Below are positions 29,180 through 38,788 of a DNA stretch of 64,000 nt, in pieces. This stretch comes from an uncultured Agathobacter sp. (GTDB lineage Bacteria; Bacillota; Clostridia; Lachnospirales; Lachnospiraceae). Position 1 is the stretch's first letter, and every line of letters begins with the position of its first letter. The position numbers and the translations under genes are program-made. Below the pieces are notes generated by a model, which made no database searches, was not told the origin of the DNA, and saw only the letters and a program-made list of their open reading frames with translations. The stretch covers positions 1 through 64,000 of the forward strand of contig CALWLL010000010.1 in assembly GCA_944381555.1 (NCBI GenBank). Direction: 5' to 3'.

Positions 29180-29197
29180 GCTTGTAGCCTCCTTTTA

Positions 29198-29452
29198 TTA
29201 TTTTGCTCTTTCCATGATTTCTACAAGTCTCCATCTCTTATCTTTAGATAAAGGTCTTGTTTCCATAACTCTGACGGTATCACCGATTTTTGCATCGTTT
29301 AATTCGTCATGAGCTTTCAATTTATATGTTTTTTTAACGATTTTGCTGTAAAGCGGATGTCTTACGTTGTCTCTTACAGCTACAACGATTGTCTTATCCA
29401 TCTTATCGCTTACAACAACGCCTACACGTGTTTTTCTAAGATTTCTTTCCAC
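29198..29452 (-). CDS. rpsQ: 30S ribosomal protein uS17
   Basis: An 84-residue OB-fold 16S rRNA binder. It has [19 protein letters not shown] and the C-terminal [20 protein letters not shown]. It lies between rpmC and rplN, 33 nt after rpmC. Confidence 0.98.
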   Translation of the reverse strand: MERNLRKTRVGVVVSDKMDKTIVVAVRDNVRHPLYSKIVKKTYKLKAHDELNDAKIGDTVRVMETRPLSKDKRWRLVEIMERAK

Positions 29453-29485
29453 GACCTAAAGTCTCCTTTCTGATAAGATTTTGGA

Positions 29486-29695
29486 TTACTCTGCAACATT
29501 TTGTTTTTCTGTGATAACAGTCTGAATTCTAGCGATGTTCTTACGAACTTCTTTAATTCTTGCTGTGTTATCTAACTGATTAGTTGCATTCTGGAATCTC
29601 AAATTGAAAAGTTCTTTTTTAGCGTCAACTAACTGTGCTTTTAAATCAGCAACAGACTGGTTTTTTAATTCTTCTAAATATGCACTAGTTTTCAT
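29486..29695 (-). CDS. rpmC: 50S ribosomal protein uL29
   Basis: A 69-residue, two-helix protein at the exit tunnel that contacts SRP and trigger factor. It has [20 protein letters not shown] and [16 protein letters not shown] chose the ATG at 29695, since AAGGCGG lies 8 nt upstream; the GTG at 29704 would be inside that site. Its start overlaps the rplP 3' end by 11 nt. Confidence 0.96.
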   Translation of the reverse strand: MKTSAYLEELKNQSVADLKAQLVDAKKELFNLRFQNATNQLDNTARIKEVRKNIARIQTVITEKQNVAE

Positions 29696-30122
29696 TTGAT
29701 ACACCGCCTTCTAAATCTGCACGAGAAACTACTTTACATTTGCAAGGTAATTTATGTGTAGCAAGACGTAATGCTTCACGAGCAACGTCTTCCTGAACAC
29801 CGGAGATTTCAAATAATACTCTACCTGGTTTAACAACTGCTACCCAGTATTCTAATGAGCCCTTACCGGAACCCATACGGGTTTCAGCCGGTTTAGCTGT
29901 AACCGGTTTATCCGGGAAAATTTTAATCCAGACTTTACCACCACGTTTTACGTGACGTGTCATCGCGATACGGGCAGCTTCAATCTGGTTTGAACGAATC
30001 CAACATGGTTCTGTTGCAACAATACCATATTCACCATTTGTGATCATGTTGCCTCTTGTAGCTTTACCAGCCATAGAACCACGAAACTGTTTACGATGTT
30101 TTACTCTCTTAGGCATTAACAT
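29685..30122 (-). CDS. rplP: 50S ribosomal protein uL16
   Basis: A 145-residue protein near the A-site tRNA and peptidyl transferase centre. It has [19 protein letters not shown], the [22 protein letters not shown] segment and the [17 protein letters not shown] motif. It is separated from rpsC by 2 nt and overlaps rpmC. Confidence 0.98.
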   Translation of the reverse strand: MLMPKRVKHRKQFRGSMAGKATRGNMITNGEYGIVATEPCWIRSNQIEAARIAMTRHVKRGGKVWIKIFPDKPVTAKPAETRMGSGKGSLEYWVAVVKPGRVLFEISGVQEDVAREALRLATHKLPCKCKVVSRADLEGGVSNEN

Positions 30123-30124
30123 AA

Positions 30125-30781
30125 TTACTGAGCTCCTCCTTCCTTGTTACCCTTTGTAGGAAGCACTTCGCCTTTGTAGATCCAGACTTTAACACCTACT
30201 TTACCGTAAGTTGTATCTGCTTCTGCGAAACCATATTCGATATCAGCTCTTAATGTCTGAAGTGGAATCGTACCTTCTGAGTAGAACTCTGTACGAGCCA
30301 TATCAGCGCCACCAAGACGTCCTGAAACGCTAGCTTTGATACCTTTTGCTCCTGCTTTCATTGCACGACCCATAGATGACTTCATAGCACGACGGAAAGA
30401 AACACGGTTTTCTAACTGAAGCGCGATGTTTTCAGCTACTAACTGAGCATCTCTGTCAGGTCTTTTAACTTCTTTGATGTCTACTACTAATTTCTTTGTA
30501 GTAAGCTTCTGAACTTCTGCTTTAATTCTTTCGATTTCAGCGCCGCCTTTACCGATAACAACGCCAGGCTTAGCTGTGTAAAGAATTACTTTTACGCGGT
30601 CTGCTGTTCTTTCGATTTCAATCTTAGAAACACCGGCAGCGTATAATTTTTTCTTTAAAAATGTTCTGATATTATAATCTTCTACTAAGTAATCAGCGAA
30701 ATCAGCATCTGCATACCATTTAGAATCCCAGTCTTTGATAACGCCGACTCTAAGTCCATGAGGATTAACTTTCTGTCCCAT
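30125..30781 (-). CDS. rpsC: 30S ribosomal protein uS3
   Basis: A 218-residue protein at the mRNA entry. It has [19 protein letters not shown], a type 2 KH domain with the GKGG loop ([14 protein letters not shown]) and the C-terminal [21 protein letters not shown] segment. It is the correct length and lies between rplV and rplP. Confidence 0.98.
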   Translation of the reverse strand: MGQKVNPHGLRVGVIKDWDSKWYADADFADYLVEDYNIRTFLKKKLYAAGVSKIEIERTADRVKVILYTAKPGVVIGKGGAEIERIKAEVQKLTTKKLVVDIKEVKRPDRDAQLVAENIALQLENRVSFRRAMKSSMGRAMKAGAKGIKASVSGRLGGADMARTEFYSEGTIPLQTLRADIEYGFAEADTTYGKVGVKVWIYKGEVLPTKGNKEGGAQ

Positions 30782-30792
30782 GTCTGCTCCTC

Positions 30793-31179
30793 CTATCTTT
30801 CATCAAGCACGATTGTGATATGGCTCATTCTCTTTTCGATTCTGTAAGCTCTGCCCTGTGCTCTAGGTTTGATTCTCTTCATTGTTGGTCCTTTGTTTGC
30901 ATAACATTCTGCAACATAAAGGTTCTCTGCTTTCATTCCATTGTTGTTTTCAGCATTTGCGATTGCTGATTCTAATAATTTCTTTATAAGGCTTGAAGCA
31001 TATCTTGGGTTGTATGAAACAATAGCAAGAGCTGTTGCAACATCCTTGCCACGAATAGCATCCAATACGAAGCAAGCCTTCTGAACAGACACTCTAGCAT
31101 AAGATAACTTAGCTGAAGGTCTGGTATCTTTTACTTCATTTCTTTCTCTCTTAATCTGACTTCTATGTCCTTTAGCCAT
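30793..31179 (-). CDS. rplV: 50S ribosomal protein uL22
   Basis: A 128-residue protein whose loop lines the exit tunnel, a macrolide-related site. It has [27 protein letters not shown] and the tip region [22 protein letters not shown]. It lies between rpsS and rpsC, 11 nt from the latter. Confidence 0.98.
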   Translation of the reverse strand: MAKGHRSQIKRERNEVKDTRPSAKLSYARVSVQKACFVLDAIRGKDVATALAIVSYNPRYASSLIKKLLESAIANAENNNGMKAENLYVAECYANKGPTMKRIKPRAQGRAYRIEKRMSHITIVLDER

Positions 31180-31203
31180 GAATAGATCCTCCTTTCAACC
31201 TTC

Positions 31204-31479
31204 TTATCTAGATTTCTTCTCGTCTTTTCCGTGTCCTCTATATGTTCTTGTTGCTACGAATTCGCCAAGTTTGTGGCCAACCATATCTTCTGTAACATAT
31301 ACCGGAACGTGTTTTCTACCGTCATGAACGGCAATTGTATGTCCAACGAAAGATGGGAAAATTGTTGAACGGCGTGACCATGTCTTGATAACTTCTTTGC
31401 TACCAGAAGCATTTAACGCGTCTACTTTTTTCAATAAGCTTTCGTCTGCAAATGGTCCTTTTTTAAGTGAACGTGCCAT
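31204..31479 (-). CDS. rpsS: 30S ribosomal protein uS19
   Basis: A 91-residue protein of the 30S head. It starts [18 protein letters not shown] and has [21 protein letters not shown] and the [22 protein letters not shown] ending, which is family-specific. It lies between rplB and rplV. Confidence 0.98.
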   Translation of the reverse strand: MARSLKKGPFADESLLKKVDALNASGSKEVIKTWSRRSTIFPSFVGHTIAVHDGRKHVPVYVTEDMVGHKLGEFVATRTYRGHGKDEKKSR

Positions 31480-31489
31480 AATTTACCTC

Positions 31490-32332
31490 CTATTTGATTG
31501 CTCTACCGTCTCTTCTTCTTACGATGAGCTTGTTAGACTGCTTGTTTTTCTTTCTTGTCTTTAAGCCGAGCGCTGGTTTGCCCCAAGGTGTAGATGGGCC
31601 AGAACGGCCGATTGGCGCTCTACCTTCACCACCACCGTGTGGATGGTCATTCGGGTTCATAACGGAACCGCGTACTGTTGGGCGGATACCCATATGACGC
31701 TTACGTCCGGCTTTACCAATATTAATGAGGTTATGGTCACCGTTTCCGATAACACCGATTGTTGCGCGGCATGCGATAGGAACCATTCTCATTTCGCCTG
31801 ATGGAAGACGAAGTGTAGCATATTTTCCTTCTTTTGCCATTAACTGAGCACTTAAGCCGGCTGAACGAACTAACTGTCCGCCTTTTCCCGGAAGTAACTC
31901 AATGTTATGAATCTGTGTACCAACCGGAATCTTTTCAAGTGGCAAACAGTTTCCTACTCTTACTTCTGCATCCGGTCCATTCATAACCTTCATTCCGTCT
32001 GTAAGACCAGCCGGAGCTAAGATATAGGATTTCTGACCGTCTGCATAGCAGATTAATGCGATGTTTGCGGTTCTGTTCGGATCGTATTCCATACCGATAA
32101 CAGTTCCCGGAATACCATCTTTATTTCTCTTAAAATCGATAAGTCTGTATTTTCTTCTGTTTCCACCACCATGATGTCTTACTGTGATTTTACCCTGATT
32201 ATTACGGCCGGCATTTTTCTTTAAAGATGTTACAAGTGATTTCTCAGGAGTTGTCTTTGTGATTTCAGAGAAATCAGAGCCAGTCATATTTCTTCTGGAA
32301 GGGGTATATGGGTTATATGTCTTAATTCCCAT
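31490..32332 (-). CDS. rplB: 50S ribosomal protein uL2
   Basis: A 280-residue protein needed for subunit joining and peptidyl transfer. It has [22 protein letters not shown], the OB fold and SH3-like domains, and the C-terminal [21 protein letters not shown] with the conserved His. It is preceded by a 67-nt gap after rplW that contains a small GCGTC/GACGC hairpin. Confidence 0.98.
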   Translation of the reverse strand: MGIKTYNPYTPSRRNMTGSDFSEITKTTPEKSLVTSLKKNAGRNNQGKITVRHHGGGNRRKYRLIDFKRNKDGIPGTVIGMEYDPNRTANIALICYADGQKSYILAPAGLTDGMKVMNGPDAEVRVGNCLPLEKIPVGTQIHNIELLPGKGGQLVRSAGLSAQLMAKEGKYATLRLPSGEMRMVPIACRATIGVIGNGDHNLINIGKAGRKRHMGIRPTVRGSVMNPNDHPHGGGEGRAPIGRSGPSTPWGKPALGLKTRKKNKQSNKLIVRRRDGRAIK

Positions 32333-32399
32333 TGTTGTTCTCCTTTCGACGTTTTTATTATCGCGTCTTTACATGACGCTTAGTTACCGGGCTATCTGA

Positions 32400-32699
32400 T
32401 TAAAGACCTGCGAAGATTTCAATATCTTTGCTGTCTGCCGTTAATGTAACGATAGCTTTCTTTGTCTTAGCAGTCTTGCCAACTACCATGCCACGACGTT
32501 TTTTCTTTCCGTCAAGATTCATTGTGTTTACACTGGCAACCTTTGTTCCTTCGAACATTCTTTCAACTGCTTCTTTGATCATTGTTTTGTTTGCTTCCGG
32601 ATGAACTAAGAAAGTATATTTCTTTTCAGCCATAGCATTCATGCTCTTCTCAGTTACTACTGGTTTGAGGATTACATCATAATACTGTACATTTGCCAT
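32400..32699 (-). CDS. rplW: 50S ribosomal protein uL23
   Basis: A 99-residue exit-tunnel protein, a docking site for SRP and trigger factor. It has [36 protein letters not shown] and [13 protein letters not shown]. Its ATG overlaps the rplD stop codon by one base. Confidence 0.98.
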   Translation of the reverse strand: MANVQYYDVILKPVVTEKSMNAMAEKKYTFLVHPEANKTMIKEAVERMFEGTKVASVNTMNLDGKKKRRGMVVGKTAKTKKAIVTLTADSKDIEIFAGL

Positions 32700-33319
32700 T
32701 ATGCATACACCTCCTCGATTGTTGCAACAGCAGCTTTGGTAACAACTACTGTATCATATTTCAATACATCGAATACATTAAGTTCGTTTGTCTGAGTTGT
32801 TTTAACGCTTGGAACATTTGCCGCAGAAGCGATAACATTTTTATCCATGTCATTAAGAACTACTAAAGCTTTGTTCAGCTTTAAGTTATTCATAACCTCT
32901 ACAAACTTCTTTGTTTTGATTTCATCTAATTTCAATTCGTCAAGAACGATGAATTTGTTTTCAGCTACTCTGGAAGTTAAAGCAGATTTTAATGCTGCTC
33001 TCTTTTCTTTTTTATTTAATTTGAATGAGTAGTCTCTTGGTACCGGAGCAAATACAACACCACCACCTGTATAATGCGGAGCACGTGTTGAACCCTGTCT
33101 TGCATGACCAGTTCCTTTCTGTCTATATGGTTTCTTTCCGCCACCGCTTACTTCAGAACGTGTTTTTGCCTTCTGCGTACCCTGGCGATTATTTGCAAGC
33201 TGCTGAAGTACTGCCATATGAACCAAATGCTCGTTGATTTCTACTCCGAAAACAGCGTCGTTTAATTCGATACTATCTACTTCTTTACCAGCCATATTTA
33301 ATACAGCTACTTTAGCCAT
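32699..33319 (-). CDS. rplD: 50S ribosomal protein uL4
   Basis: A 206-residue protein with the exit-tunnel extension ([31 protein letters not shown] region) and the globular fold after it. In gamma-proteobacteria L4 represses the S10 operon by binding its leader; whether the leader found here at 34541-34642 is an L4 target is unknown. It lies between rplC and rplW. Confidence 0.98.
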   Translation of the reverse strand: MAKVAVLNMAGKEVDSIELNDAVFGVEINEHLVHMAVLQQLANNRQGTQKAKTRSEVSGGGKKPYRQKGTGHARQGSTRAPHYTGGGVVFAPVPRDYSFKLNKKEKRAALKSALTSRVAENKFIVLDELKLDEIKTKKFVEVMNNLKLNKALVVLNDMDKNVIASAANVPSVKTTQTNELNVFDVLKYDTVVVTKAAVATIEEVYA

Positions 33320-33349
33320 CGTAAAGTTCCTCCTTTCAAATATTGCGCA

Positions 33350-34033
33350 CTATTTACCTGCTTTAGTTGTTTCTTTTACTGTGATAAGAGCTTTCTTTGC
33401 TCCCGGAACAGCACCCTTAACAAGGAGTAAATTATTCTCAGCGTCTACTCTTACAACCTCAAGGTTCTGTGTTGTAACCTTTACAGCACCCATGTGGCCA
33501 GGCATTCCTTTTCCTTTGAACACACGGCTTGGTGAAGAACAAGCACCGTTTGAACCCTGATGGCGATGGAACTTAGAACCATGAGCCATAGGTCCTCTGT
33601 GCTGGCCTAATCTCTTAATAGCGCCCTGGAAGCCTTTACCTTTTGAAATTGCAGTTACGTCTACTTTGTCGCCTTCTGCAAAGATATCAGCTTTAATTAC
33701 ATCTGCTAAGTTGTAGTCACCGGCATTTTCAAATTTGAATTCGCGAACGAATTTCTTTCCCGATACACCTGCTTTTGCAAAGTGTCCCATTTCAGCTTTG
33801 TTAACGCCGTGTCTGTTTCTAATTTCTTTCTTTCCTGTTGCGTCTTTGTTTACAATTTTTTCTTTCTTGTCAACAAAACCAACCTGAACTGCGCTGTATC
33901 CATCGTTCTCTACAGTTTTAATCTGGGTAACAACACATGGACCAGCCTCTAATACAGTAACCGGAACTAAAATCCCGTCTGCATTGAAGATTTGAGTCAT
34001 TCCGACTTTTGTTGCTAAAATTGCTTTCTTCAT
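33350..34033 (-). CDS. rplC: 50S ribosomal protein uL3
   Basis: A 227-residue protein whose extension reaches the peptidyl transferase centre. It starts [15 protein letters not shown] and has [28 protein letters not shown] and [13 protein letters not shown]. It is slightly longer than the E. coli form through a charged insert near 60-100. It is separated from rpsJ by 151 nt. Confidence 0.98.
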   Translation of the reverse strand: MKKAILATKVGMTQIFNADGILVPVTVLEAGPCVVTQIKTVENDGYSAVQVGFVDKKEKIVNKDATGKKEIRNRHGVNKAEMGHFAKAGVSGKKFVREFKFENAGDYNLADVIKADIFAEGDKVDVTAISKGKGFQGAIKRLGQHRGPMAHGSKFHRHQGSNGACSSPSRVFKGKGMPGHMGAVKVTTQNLEVVRVDAENNLLLVKGAVPGAKKALITVKETTKAGK

Positions 34034-34184
34034 TGTTTACCTCCTGTTTTCTACAGCGGAACGCTTCATACCCGTATCGAGTGAGCAGCGGAACCGTTCA
34101 TCCTAGAGCAGTTTATCTATGTAAACCATTCAGGGATATTTCTTTGTTTGTTTTCCTTATTAAATAAGGTCTGTTTTCGATGAA

Positions 34185-34502
34185 TTATTTGTTTTTCATC
34201 TTAATGTCGATATAAACACCAGCCGGCATCTCAAGACGTGATAATGCATCAACGATCTTCTGGGTTGGAGTAATGATATCGATAAGTCTCTTATGAGTTC
34301 TCTGTTCGAACTGTTCACGGGAATCTTTATACTTGTGAGTAGCTCTTAAGATTGTAACAACTTCCTTTTTCGTTGGAAGAGGTACCGGTCCGCTCACCTG
34401 TGATCCGTTTTTCTTTACAGTCTCGATGATTTTCTTTGCTGATGAATCAACTAATTCGTGATCATAAGCCTTGAGAGTAATTCTCATTACTTGACTTGCC
34501 AT
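34185..34502 (-). CDS. rpsJ: 30S ribosomal protein uS10
   Basis: A 105-residue protein of the 30S head, also NusE in antitermination complexes. It starts [19 protein letters not shown] and has [17 protein letters not shown] and [18 protein letters not shown]. It is the first gene of the superoperon, with a 230-nt structured leader and two promoter candidates upstream. Confidence 0.98.
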   Translation of the reverse strand: MASQVMRITLKAYDHELVDSSAKKIIETVKKNGSQVSGPVPLPTKKEVVTILRATHKYKDSREQFEQRTHKRLIDIITPTQKIVDALSRLEMPAGVYIDIKMKNK

Positions 34503-34540
34503 AAAAAAAGTCGCCTCCTTTTCGCACTTTAAATTTCAGT

Positions 34541-34642
34541 ACGACAAGCGGTGACTGTACACTTCTCCGTGTGTGTCCTAAAGATTCTCACACGTTGTTT
34601 CTGCTTTGCGCAGACCATATTGCGGGTACAGTGACTTGTCGT
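34541..34642 (-). promoter_or_regulatory. Structured leader RNA of the S10 operon
   Basis: ACGACAAG (34541-34548) pairs with CTTGTCGT (34635-34642), and ACTGTAC (34554-34560) with GTACAGT (34626-34632), closing a multiloop. Inside are two hairpins: CGTGTG..CACACG and TCTGC..GCAGA. A further hairpin, CTGCC..GGCAG, lies at 34678-34695. It lies in the transcribed leader of rpsJ. Autoregulation by a ribosomal protein is the natural guess. I do not match it to a named family. Confidence 0.65.
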
Positions 34643-34735
34643 CAGTTTCCTAACTTGACATTCGCTCCACGGAAAACCTGCCACTTAACGGGCAGCAACC
34701 TCACGCTTCACAGCTATCATGCCACAGCAAAAGTT

Positions 34736-34764
34736 ATTATACACGAGAGAATCAGCAAATGCAA
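34736..34764 (-). promoter_or_regulatory. Main S10-operon promoter candidate
   Basis: On the minus strand TTGCAT (34759-34764), a 17-nt spacer and TATAAT (34736-34741) with TG right before it. The predicted start near 34729 gives a leader of about 230 nt. Confidence 0.75.
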
Positions 34765-34889
34765 CAATTTTTTTAAAAAATTTTGTGCAGAATGAAATTA
34801 GTAGCTTTTTCACAAAACCGTTACCATATTTGGTGGTTTTATATGCATTCAGCACATTCATAATATCCGAATTCTAATATAACATACTT

Positions 34890-34918
34890 TTTATATTATA
34901 GAAAATACTGTCTAGCAA
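34890..34918 (-). promoter_or_regulatory. Second upstream promoter candidate for the S10 operon
   Basis: On the minus strand TTGCTA (34913-34918), a 17-nt spacer and TATAAA (34890-34895). It uses the same TTGCTAGAC -35 context as the pth promoter. Confidence 0.45.
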
Positions 34919-35018
34919 AATAAAACATTAGACTTTTTTAAAGAAACCATATATTATAGTTTCAGTATTGTTTTAATCATAAATAATAATATTAAAATTA
35001 TAATAAGGACGGTTACTT

Positions 35019-35894
35019 ATGTGGATTGCAAATGGTTGGAAGGACTATGAAGTAATTGATTGTTCAAGCGGCGAAAAGTTAGAAAGATGGGGAAAATACA
35101 TGCTTCTTCGCCCTGACCCCCAGGTTATCTGGGATACCCCAAAAAAAGATAAGCATTGGAAAAAATTAAACGGACACTATCATAGAAGCTCTAAGGGCGG
35201 AGGCGAATGGGAATTTTTTGATTTGCCAAATGAGTGGAGCATCACTTATTTACTTCCTATCAATAAAAAACTTACCTTTAACTTAAAACCCTTTAGTTTT
35301 AAGCATACTGGCTTATTCCCGGAGCAGGCCGCCAACTGGGATTGGTTCTCCCAAAAAATCAAACAGGCCGGCAGACCAATTAAAGTATTAAATTTGTTTG
35401 CTTATACAGGCGGCGCTACACTTGCCGCAGCCGCAGCGGGAGCAAGCGTTACACATGTGGATGCTTCTAAGGGCATGGTTGCATGGGCGAAGGAAAACGC
35501 TGTTTCCTCTGGGCTTGGCGATGCACCTATCCGCTGGATTGTGGATGATTGTGTCAAATTTGTAGAAAGAGAAATCCGCCGCGGAAATCACTATGATGCG
35601 ATTATCATGGATCCGCCTTCTTACGGAAGAGGTCCAAAAGGCGAAATCTGGAAGATTGAGGAAGCTGTATATCCACTTATTAAGCTGTGCGCGCAGCTTC
35701 TGTCAGATAAACCGCTTTTCTTCTTAATCAACTCTTATACTACCGGTTTACAGCCGGCAGTCCTTACTTATATGTTAAGTACTGCTCTTGCAGATTTTCA
35801 CGGAAGAGTAGAATCCAATGAAATCGGTCTTCCGGTTTCGTCAAACGGACTTGTTTTACCATGTGGCGCCAGCGGCAGGTTTGAAGGGAAATAA
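35019..35894 (+). CDS. Class I SAM-dependent methyltransferase, RlmI-like
   Basis: A 291-residue cytosolic methyltransferase. The SAM-binding motif I is VLNLFAYTGGATLAAAAAGA, followed by VDASKGMVAWAKENA (motif II), and the catalytic IMDPPSYGRGPKGE (motif IV), the arrangement of the COG1092 23S rRNA cytosine-5 methyltransferases. The N-terminal PUA domain of RlmI is absent, so it is a short form; the exact target is not known. An AAGGACGG lies before the ATG. A bidirectional terminator pair follows, facing the convergent corA. Confidence 0.82.
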   Translation: MWIANGWKDYEVIDCSSGEKLERWGKYMLLRPDPQVIWDTPKKDKHWKKLNGHYHRSSKGGGEWEFFDLPNEWSITYLLPINKKLTFNLKPFSFKHTGLFPEQAANWDWFSQKIKQAGRPIKVLNLFAYTGGATLAAAAAGASVTHVDASKGMVAWAKENAVSSGLGDAPIRWIVDDCVKFVEREIRRGNHYDAIIMDPPSYGRGPKGEIWKIEEAVYPLIKLCAQLLSDKPLFFLINSYTTGLQPAVLTYMLSTALADFHGRVESNEIGLPVSSNGLVLPCGASGRFEGK

Positions 35895-35895
35895 C

Positions 35896-35940
35896 AAAAC
35901 GACTCCTTGCGGAGTCGTTTTGGCTCCCTACGGGGAGTCG
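35896..35940. terminator. Double hairpin terminator between the methyltransferase and corA
   Basis: AAAACGACTCC pairs with GGAGTCGTTTT (35896-35906 / 35911-35921). A second stem GGCTCCC..GGGGAGTC (35922-35939) lies beside it. GACTCC-type arms recur, so alternate pairings are possible. It serves both convergent genes. Confidence 0.85.
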
Positions 35941-35941
35941 T

Positions 35942-36883
35942 TTATAGTATCTTATTTCTTTTTAATATATACATCATTACCGCGCATATCACCGCAATAA
36001 TTCCTACAATTATCCCAAATCCATATAAAGAATCCGCAAACGGCATCCCCTCAGGATTTACATTCATTCCGTAGATTCCTGAAACGATGGTTGGCACAGC
36101 CATTATCAGGGTAATGGATGTGAGCGATTTCATAACATTATTCAAACGGTTGTTAATTACCGTTGACATCAATTCTCTGGTACCGTTTATGATATCACGG
36201 TATATACCCGTCATTTCAATCGCCTGTTTATTTTCGATAATTACATCATCTAACAATTCCTTATCTTCGGGATACTGCTCTAATCTCTTATAGCGTGTCA
36301 GGCGGTCTAAGACCACCGCATTCGCTCTAAGAGATGTTGCAAAGTATACTAATGTGGATTCTAATTCATGCAAAGCAATCAGGTCGTCATCTTTCGTGTC
36401 ATTGCCGATTCGTTCTTCAATTTCTGTACGCTTTTTGTCAATCGTACGAAGATTTCCCTGATATAAAATGGATGTACGATGCAGAATCTGATATACAAAA
36501 CGAAGCTTCTTCTTTGTGCTGAACTCTTTTACCTTGTTGTTGACAAATGCCTGAAGCACCGGAAGTTCTTCGGTACAGACAGTTACAATTACATTCTGGG
36601 TCAGAACAATACCCAGAGGAATTGTAGTATACATCATCTTTTCATGACGAATTTCCGGAGAAGGCACGTCAATAAGAATCAACGTATATCCATCCTCCAA
36701 TTCAATACGAGAGCTTTCTTCTTCATCGAGTGCGGCTCTGATATCTGCAATGTCTACACCTAATTCTTCTGCCACTTTCTGGCTTTCTTCCGCTGAGGGT
36801 CCAACCATATGAATCCATACACCGTCGGTTACCGTTTTCTCTTCATGTATCAGTCGGTCATCCGTTCTGTATATCTTAACCAT
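35942..36883 (-). CDS. CorA-family magnesium transporter
   Basis: A 313-residue channel protein. A large cytosolic N-terminal domain is followed by two C-terminal membrane segments (about 255-275 and 285-305) with the pore motif YGMNV and the basic tail ILKRNKIL. The GMN motif marks CorA-like Mg2+ channels. I chose the ATG at 36883, with GGAGGG 4 nt upstream. Its start overlaps the GNAT stop by 8 nt. It lies at the 3' end of the trpS-DUF4358-acetylation run. Confidence 0.9.
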   Translation of the reverse strand: MVKIYRTDDRLIHEEKTVTDGVWIHMVGPSAEESQKVAEELGVDIADIRAALDEEESSRIELEDGYTLILIDVPSPEIRHEKMMYTTIPLGIVLTQNVIVTVCTEELPVLQAFVNNKVKEFSTKKKLRFVYQILHRTSILYQGNLRTIDKKRTEIEERIGNDTKDDDLIALHELESTLVYFATSLRANAVVLDRLTRYKRLEQYPEDKELLDDVIIENKQAIEMTGIYRDIINGTRELMSTVINNRLNNVMKSLTSITLIMAVPTIVSGIYGMNVNPEGMPFADSLYGFGIIVGIIAVICAVMMYILKRNKIL

Positions 36884-37382
36884 ATGTCCCTCCTTCATAT
36901 ATAATTTCATAGCAGTTTAAATCCAGCCACTTACCATGCTTATAGCCCACGCGTTTTAACTGTCCGCAGTATTCAAATCCAAATGTCTCATGCAGGTGGA
37001 TACTGGCAGCGTTTTCGCCAGTCACCAAAGACACTACTGCTGTAATATCCTTCCGGCTTTTTGCAAATTCCAAAGTATGTGCCATAAGCGCCTTGCCGAT
37101 TCCCTGTCCGCGAAAATCCTTATCGATATATATAGATATTTCTACAGTTCTGTCGAAGGCTTTTCTTGCACGGTATTGTGAAAGCGACGCATAACCACAC
37201 ACCTGCCCATTCTGTTCTTTTACAAAAATTACATATGGCTCTGTTTCATGTTCGCAAAACCAGCGTAATCTGTCTTCGTCATCCTTTATCTCCGTATCAA
37301 ATGTTGCTACCGTGTGACGTATCGCATCATTATAGATGTTCTTCAATTGTTCTAAATCGCCAAGCCGGGCTTTTCGAATCAT
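36876..37382 (-). CDS. GNAT-family N-acetyltransferase, PAT/MnaT-like
   Basis: A 168-residue acetyltransferase. The acetyl-CoA loop is RGQGIGKALM, with the preceding beta strand VEISIYID and the C-terminal GFEYCGQLKRVGYKHGKWLDL, the pattern of phosphinothricin/methionine-sulfoximine acetyltransferase relatives. The real substrate is not known; such proteins often act on amino-acid analogues or free amines. The ATG overlaps the preceding lipoprotein stop codon (TAATG), so they are coupled. Confidence 0.82.
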   Translation of the reverse strand: MIRKARLGDLEQLKNIYNDAIRHTVATFDTEIKDDEDRLRWFCEHETEPYVIFVKEQNGQVCGYASLSQYRARKAFDRTVEISIYIDKDFRGQGIGKALMAHTLEFAKSRKDITAVVSLVTGENAASIHLHETFGFEYCGQLKRVGYKHGKWLDLNCYEIIYEGGTYG

Positions 37383-38779
37383 TACTCAATTATCCCTTTT
37401 AAATTTTTCTGCTGTGAGCTGCTGCCAATGGCAGAGAGATTATTCATAAAAATAACATCTGTGACATTATTCTGTTTTGCGAAATCAACAAGACTTCCAT
37501 CCCAGTAACGCATATCAATGACATGCACCGTCTGGTAATGGTCAACCAAATATGGAACAAAAGCATTTCCAAAGGATTCTTTCACAACAATACAACTGCT
37601 TCCATCCGTAATGTCCTTGTTCTCAATAATCGTGTACGGATTATCCCCTGCGATAAAACAACTGTATTTGATACCTGACTGATAGTTTGCAACATTATTG
37701 ATAATCGGCCATGCAAATGTTTGACCCTTAGAATCTGTAACTGTCATCTTAGCATTGGATTGCGGCTGATAAGTATATATGGTATCCGGGGCATTTTTCA
37801 GCGCCGCATCTTTAGAATCCGCATTAAAATAGAAGGAACCAACAAAACCATCATATGCCGTATGCTTATATGCATCTAGCGATTTTGCCTCTATATTTTT
37901 AGCCTTGCAGAATTCCGTATAAGCATAATATGCTCCAAGCTGTGTCCAGTGATGATCTGTTCTGAAATAAATATATTCATCACGATGCGCATATAAACTG
38001 TCATAAATATTTACGCTGATTACATTGCTGCCCATGTGCCCAAGAATGGAATGAACGGCAGCCTTCTGGTCCCCTGCTGACACCTTACCGTTATATTCTT
38101 CCGGCAGAACTATACCTGATCCAAGCGGAATCGGCATACAATACACATTGCTTACACCCTTTAAAGAATCGGCTGCTTCCGTAATAATTTCCGCATAAGC
38201 TTTGCCTTTGGATTCGTTGTAGCTATAAGCCTCAAACGCTGCATTTCCGATAACGTAAATCATTCCGTCCTTCTTGACAGACTTTCCGTTTACGTCTTTT
38301 ACATTATCCACCTTAGGATTCGGCGTCCCCGGATTGGAAACATCCGGATTTTCTGCTTTTTCATCGGATAAATATTCATTGCTTACATATCCGGCCCCGC
38401 CATTATATTCTATGCGATACCAATTAGTTTCTTTGCACTGTCCCGTCACATGAACATCCTGTCCCAATGTCAGTTGTCCAAGTTTTTCCCCCTCTGTATC
38501 CGGCAAATCTCTTACATTCAGATTAGAAGTGGTCCACATCGTCTTATCTAAATCTGTAAACGTGTATCCCTCTACGTTGTCCGGATAGGCTTCCGTTGTG
38601 TTCTCTGTCTCTGATTCCGTTTCAGATTCTGTTTCAAAAGTACTTTCCGTATCCGTTTCAAATTCGCTGTCTGACTCTGACTGGCTACTTGACAGCTCTG
38701 TATTGTTTCCGCACCCTGCTAATGAAAAAAGCATTACACTTACTAACAATCCCGCAACAATCTGTACTTTCCTCTTCAT
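37382..38779 (-). CDS. SH3-domain lipoprotein with DHHW motif
   Basis: A 465-residue surface lipoprotein. The lipobox lies at LAGC (Cys23), followed by a Ser/Glu/Thr-rich linker (about 30-65). A bacterial SH3 domain (about 80-140, with LNVRDLPDTEGEKLGQL and WYRIEYNGGAGYV) is next. The C-terminal two thirds carry the AlgX/AlgJ-like fold with YFRTDHHWTQLGAYYAY (Asp-His-His-Trp) and VKESFGNAFVPYLVDHY. DHHW proteins are thought to move acetyl groups to surface polysaccharides with MBOAT proteins. The SH3 part suggests wall binding. It lies behind a second DHHW gene and an MBOAT gene. Confidence 0.8.
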   Translation of the reverse strand: MKRKVQIVAGLLVSVMLFSLAGCGNNTELSSSQSESDSEFETDTESTFETESETESETENTTEAYPDNVEGYTFTDLDKTMWTTSNLNVRDLPDTEGEKLGQLTLGQDVHVTGQCKETNWYRIEYNGGAGYVSNEYLSDEKAENPDVSNPGTPNPKVDNVKDVNGKSVKKDGMIYVIGNAAFEAYSYNESKGKAYAEIITEAADSLKGVSNVYCMPIPLGSGIVLPEEYNGKVSAGDQKAAVHSILGHMGSNVISVNIYDSLYAHRDEYIYFRTDHHWTQLGAYYAYTEFCKAKNIEAKSLDAYKHTAYDGFVGSFYFNADSKDAALKNAPDTIYTYQPQSNAKMTVTDSKGQTFAWPIINNVANYQSGIKYSCFIAGDNPYTIIENKDITDGSSCIVVKESFGNAFVPYLVDHYQTVHVIDMRYWDGSLVDFAKQNNVTDVIFMNNLSAIGSSSQQKNLKGIIE

Positions 38780-38788
38780 GACACCCTC

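Larger units (their letters stand above)
34503..35018. other. 516-nt intergenic region between rpsJ and the methyltransferase
   Basis: No gene is supported here. It holds the S10 leader structure (34541-34695), a sigma-A promoter at 34736-34764, a second candidate at 34890-34918, both toward rpsJ, and AT-rich DNA ahead of the plus-strand methyltransferase gene, where a TATTAT box near 34952-34957 may serve that gene. Confidence 0.7.
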
